A stretch of 18,824 nucleotides of DNA, from positions 1 to 18,824 of the forward strand of contig CAZKXX010000077.1 in the NCBI GenBank assembly GCA_964556705.1, read 5' to 3'. Source of the stretch: CAZKXX01 sp964556705. Its GTDB lineage: Bacteria; Acidobacteriota; Terriglobia; UBA7540. Positions 12,854 through 18,824 of this stretch are shown one piece after another. The notes beneath the pieces were generated by a model, which was not told where the DNA came from, did no database searches, and saw nothing but the letters and a program-made list of their open reading frames with translations. The position numbers were made by a program, and so were the translations under genes. How positions within the stretch are numbered: position 1 is the stretch's first letter; each line of letters opens with the position of its first letter.

Positions 12854-14172
12854 GTGAACGAAGCGCCCATCGCGACCGCGCCCCGGGCCGCACGGTGCGC
12901 GTGGACTACCTGAGCCGCGTAGAAGGCGAAGGCGGCCTCTACGCGCGCGTCGAGGGCGGCGAGGTCCGCGAGGTGAAGCTCAACATTTTCGAGCCGCCGC
13001 GCTTCTTTGAAGCCTTTCTGCGCGGCCGTTCGTTCCAGGAAGTCCCCGACATCACGGCGCGCATCTGCGGCATCTGTCCCGTCGCTTACCAGATGAGCGC
13101 CGTGCACGCGCTGGAAGCGGCGCTGGGCGTAAAACCCGGCCCGGAAATCCGCCTGCTCCGCCGGCTGCTTTACTGCGGCGAGTGGATTGAAAGCCACGCG
13201 CTGCACATCTATCTGCTCCACGCGCCGGACTTTCTGGGTTACGAGAGCTCGATTTCGATGGCGGCGGACCATCCGCAGGCCGTCGAACGCGGGCTGCGGC
13301 TGAAAAAAATCGGGAACGATTTGCTGGAACTGCTCGGCGGGCGCGCGACGCATCCGGTCTCGGTCTGCGTGGGCGGCTTCTACAAGGCGCCGCGGCGCCG
13401 CGACCTCGAAAAGTTCCGGGCCGACCTCGAATGGGGTCTGGAAGCGTCGCTCGAAACCGTGCGCTGGGTGGCGAAGTTCCCCTTCCCCGCCTTCGAGCCG
13501 GAGTACGAATTCGTTTCCGTATCGCATCCCGACGAATATCCCATGAACGAGCGCCGCATCGTCTCTTCCGCCGGCCTCGACATCGAACCCGAGGAATTCG
13601 AAAAAGTCTTCCTCGAAGAGCACGTCGAGCACTCGACGGCGCTCCACTCGGTGCGTGCGGACCGCGGGACGAGCTACCAGGTGGGGCCGCTGGCGCGGCT
13701 GAACCTGAATTTCGAAAAGTTGATGCCGCGCGCCAAGGAGGCCGCGCTCGCTTCCGGCCTCGCCCGGCCGTGCCACAACCCGTACCAGAGCATCGTGGCG
13801 CGCGCCATCGAGCTGGCGCACGCGTTCGAAGAAGCGCTTGGATTAATCGAGACCTACCGCGAGCCCGCGCGAAGCCGCGAGGAGATCAAGATCCGTGCCG
13901 GCGAGGGTTGCGCCGCCACGGAAGCGCCGCGCGGCACGCTCTATCATCGCTACCGGATCAACGACCAGGGACTGGTCGAGTTCGCGAGGATCGTTCCGCC
14001 GACGTCCCAGAACCTGCGGCGCATGGAAGACGATTTGCGCGGCCTGCTGGCCGGAATCGCCACGAGACCTGAAGCCGAAATCACGCACGCGGCCGAGCAC
14101 CTGATCCGCAGCTACGACCCGTGCATTTCGTGCTCGACGCATTTTCTGAAACTCAGGTTGGACCGTGATTGA
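12850..14172 (+). CDS. hydA: [NiFe] hydrogenase large (alpha) subunit, group 3b
   Basis: A 440-residue catalytic subunit. The L1 signature RICGICPVAYQMSAVHA (71-87; C73, C76) and the L2 signature DPCISCSTH (423-431; C425, C428) supply the four Cys ligands of the NiFe(CN)2CO centre. Both wordings are those of group 3b (NADP-linked, sulfhydrogenase-type) enzymes as I know them; formal grouping needs a tree. YLSRVEGEGG (20-29) carries the conserved RVEGEG segment. Nine residues, FLKLRLDRD, follow His431; this is the tail expected to be removed by the protease encoded next. No Cys-to-selenocysteine change is seen. It is coupled to hydD and to the protease gene by overlaps of 4 and 8 nt. Confidence 0.96.
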   Translation: MSERSAHRDRAPGRTVRVDYLSRVEGEGGLYARVEGGEVREVKLNIFEPPRFFEAFLRGRSFQEVPDITARICGICPVAYQMSAVHALEAALGVKPGPEIRLLRRLLYCGEWIESHALHIYLLHAPDFLGYESSISMAADHPQAVERGLRLKKIGNDLLELLGGRATHPVSVCVGGFYKAPRRRDLEKFRADLEWGLEASLETVRWVAKFPFPAFEPEYEFVSVSHPDEYPMNERRIVSSAGLDIEPEEFEKVFLEEHVEHSTALHSVRADRGTSYQVGPLARLNLNFEKLMPRAKEAALASGLARPCHNPYQSIVARAIELAHAFEEALGLIETYREPARSREEIKIRAGEGCAATEAPRGTLYHRYRINDQGLVEFARIVPPTSQNLRRMEDDLRGLLAGIATRPEAEITHAAEHLIRSYDPCISCSTHFLKLRLDRD

Positions 14173-14749
14173 ACGAAACGCCACAACCCGCGATTTCCCC
14201 GCAGCCGCCGCCGGCGCGGCGCGCCTGCGCGTCATCGGGTGCGGCAATCCCTGCGGCGGCGATGACAGCGCGGGCCTCGAGATTCTGCGCCGGCTCCGCG
14301 AACGCGGCGAAGACGCCCGCGAGTTCGTTTCGCTCGCGCAGGCCGGCGTCGAGGTCCTGCACGCGCTCGAAGGAGCGGAACTGGTGCTCTTTCTCGACGG
14401 CGTCGTGAGCGGCGAGCCGCCAGGAACGATTCATCTGCTGCCGCTGCCTTCGCCGCGGCTCGAATCGCGCGCGCTCGCTTCGCTCACCAGCCACGGCTGG
14501 GGACTGACCGAGCTGCTGGGACTGATGGCGGCGCTCGGCAGGCGCGTGCCGCGCATCGTGCTGCTCGGCGTCGAGCTCGAAGGCGTCGCGGCGGGCGCCG
14601 CGCGCTCGCCCGCCGTGGAAGCGGCCATCGAGCGTGTGGCCGAAGAATTCCCGGCGCTGCGCCGGCGAGTGAGTGATTTGCTCGATCGCCCGGAATGGAA
14701 GGGCGAGAGTTTCGCGCCCGGCGATCCCTCGTTTCCCGGAGGTTGGTGA
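14165..14749 (+). CDS. M52-family hydrogenase maturation protease
   Basis: A 194-residue protein of the HyaD/HybD/HycI family, which clips the C-terminal tail of the large subunit after nickel insertion. The family opening VIGCGNPCGGDDSAG (24-37) is followed by VLFLDGV (74-80) and SHGWGLTELLG (109-119). D33 or D34, D78 and H110 correspond in spacing to the nickel-binding Glu16, Asp62 and His93 of E. coli HybD. Start is GTG at 14165, overlapping hydA by 8 nt. The first 20 residues and the last 30 are extra compared with the usual 150-160 aa. Position directly after hydA indicates HydA as its substrate. Confidence 0.88.
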   Translation: MIERNATTRDFPAAAAGAARLRVIGCGNPCGGDDSAGLEILRRLRERGEDAREFVSLAQAGVEVLHALEGAELVLFLDGVVSGEPPGTIHLLPLPSPRLESRALASLTSHGWGLTELLGLMAALGRRVPRIVLLGVELEGVAAGAARSPAVEAAIERVAEEFPALRRRVSDLLDRPEWKGESFAPGDPSFPGGW

Positions 14750-15018
14750 TGTGCCTTGCGGTTCCCGGCCAGGTCCTTTCGGTGGAAGACGTCGAGGGCG
14801 CCCGCATCGCGCGCGTCGGCTTCGGCGGTGTCACGCGGACCGTACACCTGGATTTCGTCCCTGAAGCGAACGTCGGGGACTATGTCGTCGTCCACGTCGG
14901 CTTCGCGATCAGCCGCGTGGATGCTGAGGAGGCCGAGCGAACTCTCCGCCTGCTCGAGGCGATGGGACTTCTGGAAGAGGAAGGTCTCGTCGCGCCGCGT
15001 GAAGGACGGACGGAATGA
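14749..15018 (+). CDS. hypC: HypC, hydrogenase assembly chaperone
   Basis: An 89-residue protein starting MCLAVPGQV, where Cys2 is the residue that holds the iron complex and contacts HypD and the large-subunit precursor. VGDYVVVHVGFAISRVD (about 44-60) is the second family hallmark. GGAGG lies 7 nt before ATG, and the start overlaps the previous stop by one base (TGATG). It ends overlapping hypD by 4 nt (ATGA). The glutamate-rich C-terminal helix is usual for the family. Confidence 0.95.
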   Translation: MCLAVPGQVLSVEDVEGARIARVGFGGVTRTVHLDFVPEANVGDYVVVHVGFAISRVDAEEAERTLRLLEAMGLLEEEGLVAPREGRTE

Positions 15019-16133
15019 AGTATCTGGATGAATATCGCGATCCCCGCATCGCCCGGGCGCTGGTGGCCGACATCGCGCGGCGCGTCACGCGTCCCTGGGT
15101 GCTCATGGAGATCTGCGGCGGGCAGACGCACACCATCCTCCGCTACGGCCTTCAGGACCTGCTGCCGCCGGAAATCACGCTCGTCCACGGGCCCGGCTGC
15201 CCCGTCTGCGTCACGCCGGTGGAACTCATCGACAAAGCGGTTCGCATCGCGTCCCTTCCCGATGTGACGTTCGTTTCCTACGGCGACATGCTGCGCGTGC
15301 CCGGCTCGAGTTCCGACCTCTTCCGCGTGAAAGCGGCGGGCGGCGACGTGCGCATCGTTTATTCGCCCATGGAAGCGGTGCGGCTGGCGCGCGCGAATCC
15401 GCAGCGCCGCGTCGTCTTCTTCGCCGTGGGATTCGAAACCACCGCGCCCGCCAACGCCGCGGCCGTCTGGGAGGCGCGCCGGCGGGGTCTCGGAAATTTT
15501 TCGCTGCTCGTCTCGCACGTGCTGGTGCCGCCGGCCATTCGCCTGCTCCTCGAATCGCCGCGCAACCGCGTTCAGGGCTTCATCGGACCCGGGCACGTCT
15601 GCACCGTGGCGGGCTACGAAACGTATCAGGCGCTGGCGCGGGAGTTTCGCGTGCCCGTCGTCGTCGGCGGCTTCGAGCCCGTGGACCTGCTGGAAGCCAT
15701 CGCCATGCTCGTGGCGCAGCTCGAAGACGGCCGCGCCGAAGTCGAAAACCAGTACGCGCGCTCGGCGTGTGCGCAAGGCAATCGGGCCGCGCAGGAGCTG
15801 ATGGAGCGCGTGTACGAAGTCTGCGACCGGAAATGGCGCGGCATCGGAGAAATTCCGCAGAGCGGCCTGCGGCTGCGGCCCGAATTCGCCGCGCACGACG
15901 CCGAACGCATTTTCAGCCTGGAGGACGTGGCCGCCAGCGAGTCACCGCTCTGCCTGAGCGCGGAAGTTCTTCAAGGATTGAAGAGGCCGACGGACTGCCC
16001 CGCGTTCGCGCGAAGCTGCACGCCCGAATCGCCGCTGGGCGCGCCGATGGTCTCCTCCGAGGGCGCCTGCGCCGCCTACTATCACTACCGCAGGCACGAG
16101 GCTCAATCCGCGGAGCCGGTGGAGGCGAAATGA
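15015..16133 (+). CDS. hypD: HypD, Fe(CN)2CO scaffold protein
   Basis: A 372-residue protein of full family length. EICGGQTHT (32-40, C34), GPGCPVC (59-65, C62 and C65) and FFAVGFETTAPAN provide the central thiol and scaffold motifs. The C-terminal [4Fe-4S] region is PTDCPAFARSCTPESPLGA with SSEGACAAYYHYRR. HypD assembles the Fe(CN)2CO unit with HypC using cyanide from HypE and HypF. It overlaps hypC by 4 nt and is followed by hypE after 10 nt. The last 10 residues after YYHYRR are a short variable tail. Confidence 0.96.
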   Translation: MKYLDEYRDPRIARALVADIARRVTRPWVLMEICGGQTHTILRYGLQDLLPPEITLVHGPGCPVCVTPVELIDKAVRIASLPDVTFVSYGDMLRVPGSSSDLFRVKAAGGDVRIVYSPMEAVRLARANPQRRVVFFAVGFETTAPANAAAVWEARRRGLGNFSLLVSHVLVPPAIRLLLESPRNRVQGFIGPGHVCTVAGYETYQALAREFRVPVVVGGFEPVDLLEAIAMLVAQLEDGRAEVENQYARSACAQGNRAAQELMERVYEVCDRKWRGIGEIPQSGLRLRPEFAAHDAERIFSLEDVAASESPLCLSAEVLQGLKRPTDCPAFARSCTPESPLGAPMVSSEGACAAYYHYRRHEAQSAEPVEAK

Positions 16134-16143
16134 GGGTATCGAG

Positions 16144-17229
16144 ATGAAAGCCGCCGTCAAAACTCTGGAGCAGTTCACTTGCCCCGTTCCCCTCGCCGAG
16201 CGCAGCACCGTGCTGCTCGGCCACGGCAGCGGCGGCAAGCTGACCGCGGAACTCGTCCGCGACATCTTTCTTCCCGCGTTCTCGAACGCAGCGCTCGACC
16301 GTCTCGACGACCAGGCCGTGTTTCCGCTCGGCGGCGCGCGTGTGGCCTTCACCACGGATTCGTTCGTCGTCAGCCCGCTGTTTTTCCCCGGCGGCGATAT
16401 CGGCTCGCTCGCCGTGCACGGCACGATCAACGACCTGGCGGTGGGCGGGGCGACGCCGCTGTGCCTCGCTGCGGCGTTCATCCTCGAGGAGGGTCTGCCG
16501 ATGGAGACGCTGCGCCGCGTCGTGGACTCGATGCAGTCCGCCGCGGAGGCGGTGGGAATCCCCATTGTCACGGGAGACACAAAAGTTGTGGAGCGCGGGA
16601 AGGGCGACGGGCTGTTCATCAACACGACCGGAATCGGAATCGTTCCGGAAGGCGTGGAACTTTCCGCCGACCGCGCGCGGCCGGGCGACCGCGTGATTCT
16701 GAGCGGCTCGATCGGGGACCACGGCATCGCCATTCTGGCGCGGCGCGAAGGCTTGGAGCTCGAAGGTCCGATCCTGAGCGACAGCGCGCCGCTCGACACG
16801 CTTGCGGCGGCCATGCTCGAAGCCGGCCGCGGCGCCCTCCGCGTGATGCGCGACCCGACGCGCGGCGGCCTTTCGAGCGCGCTCAACGAAATTGCGGAGC
16901 GCTCGCGCGTCGAAATTCTGCTCGACGAGTGCGCCATTCCCGTCCGCGAGGAAGTGCGAGGCGCCTGCGAACTCCTCGGCCTCGACCCGCTCTACGTCGC
17001 GAACGAAGGCAAGCTTGTCGCGCTGGTCGCGCCCGAAGCTGCCGAAGCCGTCCTCGAGGCGATGCGCGGGCACCCGCTCGGCGAGGAGGCGGAAATCATC
17101 GGAACGGTCCGCGAATTTCGCGGCGGCGGAGCCGCGGGCGGGCGCGGCCTCGTCGCCCTGCGTACGCCGCTCGGAACGACGCGCATCGTGGATATGCTCG
17201 CGGCCGACCAGTTGCCGCGCATCTGCTGA
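16144..17229 (+). CDS. hypE: HypE, carbamoyl dehydratase (cyanide ligand synthesis)
   Basis: A 361-residue member of the PurM/SelD-like ATPase family. LLGHGSGGK (24-32), AVHGTINDLAVGGATP, VTGDTKVVERGKGDG and MRDPTRGGLSSAL (D237-G242) are conserved HypE motifs. The protein ends PRIC, so the terminal Cys that HypF carbamoylates and HypE dehydrates to a thiocyanate is intact (C361). GAGGGT lies 7 nt before ATG. hypA follows after 9 nt. Confidence 0.96.
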   Translation: MKAAVKTLEQFTCPVPLAERSTVLLGHGSGGKLTAELVRDIFLPAFSNAALDRLDDQAVFPLGGARVAFTTDSFVVSPLFFPGGDIGSLAVHGTINDLAVGGATPLCLAAAFILEEGLPMETLRRVVDSMQSAAEAVGIPIVTGDTKVVERGKGDGLFINTTGIGIVPEGVELSADRARPGDRVILSGSIGDHGIAILARREGLELEGPILSDSAPLDTLAAAMLEAGRGALRVMRDPTRGGLSSALNEIAERSRVEILLDECAIPVREEVRGACELLGLDPLYVANEGKLVALVAPEAAEAVLEAMRGHPLGEEAEIIGTVREFRGGGAAGGRGLVALRTPLGTTRIVDMLAADQLPRIC

Positions 17230-17238
17230 GGGGGAACA

Positions 17239-17625
17239 TTGCACGAGCTGAGCATCGCGAACGCCATCCTGAAGATGGTCCGCGAGGAGCGGCGCCGGCG
17301 CGCCGGCGCGCGCGTCGTCGCGGTGGGCGTGCGCGTGGGGGAACTTTCCGGAGTCAATCCGGATGCGCTCCGCTTCAGCTTCGAGGCGCTCACGACCGGC
17401 ACCGAGCTTGCGCCGCTGACGCTCGAAATTGAACTGTGCCCGCGCCGCGAGCGCTGTGAGACGTGCGGCGAGACGTTCGCGCCGGAGGATTTTGTTTTCG
17501 TCTGTCCGGCGTGCGGCGGGCAGAGCACGGAAAATGTTTCCGGGACCGAGCTTGCCGTGACCTTTCTCGAAATTGAAGCGCCGGAAACTGCGGCGGCGCT
17601 CCGCGCGGCCGGGGAGAGGGTCTGA
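17239..17625 (+). CDS. hypA: HypA, nickel-insertion metallochaperone
   Basis: A 128-residue protein beginning MHELSIANAIL. The start codon is TTG, fixed because His2 (with Glu3) is the essential nickel ligand and because GAGGGGGA stands 4-6 nt upstream. The structural zinc site is C73-x2-C76 and C89-x2-C92 (CETCG...CPACG). VRVGELSGVNPDALRFSFEAL is the conserved core. Length is slightly above the usual 113-118 owing to the C-terminal tail. The stop overlaps the hypB start by one base. Confidence 0.94.
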   Translation: MHELSIANAILKMVREERRRRAGARVVAVGVRVGELSGVNPDALRFSFEALTTGTELAPLTLEIELCPRRERCETCGETFAPEDFVFVCPACGGQSTENVSGTELAVTFLEIEAPETAAALRAAGERV

Positions 17626-18311
17626 TGAGTGAACGCGTCACTTTGGAAAAGAAAGTCCTCAGCGAAAACGATCGCGTGGCGGCCGAACTGCGCGCGCGCT
17701 TCCGCGAGCACGGGATTCTCACGCTCAACCTCCTCAGCTCGCCCGGCGCCGGCAAGACCACGCTGCTCGAGCGGACGTTGGAAAGCTTCCCTCGCGGCGA
17801 GCGCGTCGCCGTGCTCACCGGCGACGTGCAGACGGATAACGACGCGCGGCGGCTCCAGCGCTTCGGCTTTCCCGTCCGGCAAATCACCACCGGCGGCGCG
17901 TGCCATCTGGACGCGCGAATGATCGAGCGCGCACTCGCCGACTGGCGTTTGGAAGATTTCTCGCTCCTCTTCATCGAAAATGTCGGCAACCTGGTCTGCC
18001 CTTCGAGCTACGACCTCGGCGAGGCGGCGAAAATCGTTCTCCTGAGCGTCACCGAAGGCGACGACAAGCCGCTCAAATATCCCTCCATTTTTCTGCGCTC
18101 GAAGCTGATGCTCCTCACCAAGACCGACCTCCTGCCTCACGTCCCCTTCAGCCTCACTGCGGCGCGCGAGAACGCGCTGCGGATCCAGCCGCGTCTTGAT
18201 ATCCTCGAAGTCTCCGCGGCCAGCGGCGCGGGGCTCGACGCCTGGCGCGACTGGATCGCCCGGATGCGTCGCGATGTCCCGGAGGCCGCCGGCGCGCGAG
18301 TGCGCGAGTAA
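17625..18311 (+). CDS. hypB: HypB, GTPase for nickel insertion
   Basis: A 228-residue SIMIBI-class GTPase. The P-loop is SPGAGKTT (39-46), LTGDVQTDNDARR (65-76) is switch I, GGACHLD (90-96; C93 and H94) is the metal site at the dimer interface, IENVGNLVCPSSYDLGE (118-134) follows, and TKTD (165-168) replaces the usual NKxD guanine motif. The protein lacks the N-terminal CxxCGC nickel site and any His-rich stretch, so it can deliver but probably not store nickel. Joined to hypA by TGATG and to hypF by TAATG. Confidence 0.95.
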   Translation: MSERVTLEKKVLSENDRVAAELRARFREHGILTLNLLSSPGAGKTTLLERTLESFPRGERVAVLTGDVQTDNDARRLQRFGFPVRQITTGGACHLDARMIERALADWRLEDFSLLFIENVGNLVCPSSYDLGEAAKIVLLSVTEGDDKPLKYPSIFLRSKLMLLTKTDLLPHVPFSLTAARENALRIQPRLDILEVSAASGAGLDAWRDWIARMRRDVPEAAGARVRE

Positions 18312-18824
18312 TGTCCATTCGAAAGGCTATCGAAGTTTCCGGCATCGTCCAGGGCGTGGGCTTTCGTCCCTGCGTCTATCGCCTGGCGAGCGAACTGTGC
18401 CTGTCGGGCACGGTGACGAACACGGCGGCGGGCGTGACGATTGAGGTCCAGGGCGCTCGCGAACAGGTGGAGGAATTCGTCTCGCGGCTGCCGTGCGAAT
18501 TGCCGCCCCTCGCGCGGGTGACGCAGCTTGAGGCGCGGGAAATTCCCTGCGCGCCGGAAGACGGGTTCCGAATCCTTCCGAGCCGCGCCGGCGAAGACCG
18601 TCGCGCGCTCATCCCGCCGGACGTGGCAGTGTGCGCCGACTGCCTGCGCGAGCTCTTCGACCCGGCCGACCGCCGCCACCGCTATCCGTTCATCAATTGC
18701 ACGAATTGCGGGCCGCGCTACACCATCATTCGCGGCATTCCCTACGCCCGCGCGCAGACGTCCATGTCCGCCTTTCCGATGTGCGCGGCGTGCGAGGCGG
18801 AGTACGACGATCCCGCGAATCGCC
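18311..18824 (+). CDS. hypF: HypF, carbamoyltransferase (N-terminal part, cut by window end)
   Basis: The first 171 residues of HypF (full proteins are about 750 aa). The acylphosphatase domain starts with SGIVQGVGFRPCVYRLA (10-26), then two zinc-finger modules begin: C108-x2-C111 with C130-x2-C133 (CTNCGPRYTII), and C158-x2-C161 (MCAACEAEYDDPANR). ATG 18311 overlaps the hypB stop by one base. HypF uses carbamoyl phosphate and ATP to load the terminal Cys of HypE. The YrdC-like and Kae1-like domains must lie beyond the right edge. Confidence 0.96.
   Translation, partial: MSIRKAIEVSGIVQGVGFRPCVYRLASELCLSGTVTNTAAGVTIEVQGAREQVEEFVSRLPCELPPLARVTQLEAREIPCAPEDGFRILPSRAGEDRRALIPPDVAVCADCLRELFDPADRRHRYPFINCTNCGPRYTIIRGIPYARAQTSMSAFPMCAACEAEYDDPANR

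Noticed and set aside
12685..13821. A 378-residue minus-strand frame opposite hydA.
   Set aside because: A shadow of hydA; its composition is typical of antisense translation of GC-rich genes.
14096..14172. Possible selenocysteine (in-frame TGA) at the HydA L2 motif.
   Set aside because: Both L2 cysteines are encoded by TGC and the only TGA is the normal stop.
15913..17244. A 443-residue minus-strand frame opposite hypD and hypE.
   Set aside because: A shadow produced by high third-position GC of the real genes; the product is His/Arg-rich with no recognisable domain.
16179..17432. A 417-residue plus-strand frame overlapping hypE and hypA.
   Set aside because: Extremely Arg-rich and domain-free; hypE and hypA in their own frames carry all expected motifs.

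Overview
The window is GC-rich bacterial chromosome, densely coded on both strands. An acidobacterial (Acidobacteriota) soil-type origin is my inference. It rests on codon composition, the combination of a group 3b-type [NiFe] hydrogenase with DUF72, CHAD and paired dTMP-kinase-like genes, and word-like degenerate repeats between genes. No rRNA or other phylogenetic marker is present to prove it.

Layout. (1) 1-1934: the tail of an unidentified gene, a minus-strand HU-like nucleoid protein with a clear promoter and a rho-independent terminator, a divergent FmdB-type zinc ribbon, and a DUF72 protein. (2) 2088-7613: a GNAT acetyltransferase, a single-HKD PLD-like nuclease, a SixA-type phosphohistidine phosphatase, a small (p)ppGpp-hydrolase-like HD protein, a CHAD (polyphosphate-binding) protein behind a structured leader, and two translationally coupled dTMP-kinase-like P-loop proteins on the minus strand. 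(3) 7614-9607: a repeat-rich spacer, a predicted Tat-exported protein carrying residues of M14 (AstE/carboxypeptidase-like) zinc enzymes, and a long spacer holding an exact 14-bp direct repeat. (4) 9608 to the right edge: one tightly packed plus-strand operon. Its order is a stand-alone cyclic-nucleotide-binding-fold protein, hydB-hydG-hydD-hydA (NAD(P)-linked group 3b [NiFe] hydrogenase), an M52 maturation protease, then hypC-hypD-hypE-hypA-hypB-hypF, with hypF cut by the window end.

The hydrogenase operon makes both the enzyme and its assembly line. HydA and HydD form the H2-activating core. HydB (Fe-S) and HydG (FAD, NAD(P)H, [2Fe-2S]) connect it to the pyridine nucleotide pool. HypE and HypF make the cyanide ligands, HypC and HypD build Fe(CN)2CO, HypA and HypB insert nickel, and the M52 protease trims the large subunit. 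Most junctions overlap by 1-8 nt, so the cassette appears to be translated as a unit. The first gene looks like a sensor without a DNA-binding domain, which is unusual for a Crp/Fnr relative.

The known core is the hydrogenase operon. The less charted parts are the coupled kinase pair, one with an Arg in place of the P-loop Lys, beside the CHAD and SixA genes; the Tat/M14-like protein; the 14-bp repeat before the operon; and the degenerate intergenic repeat family.
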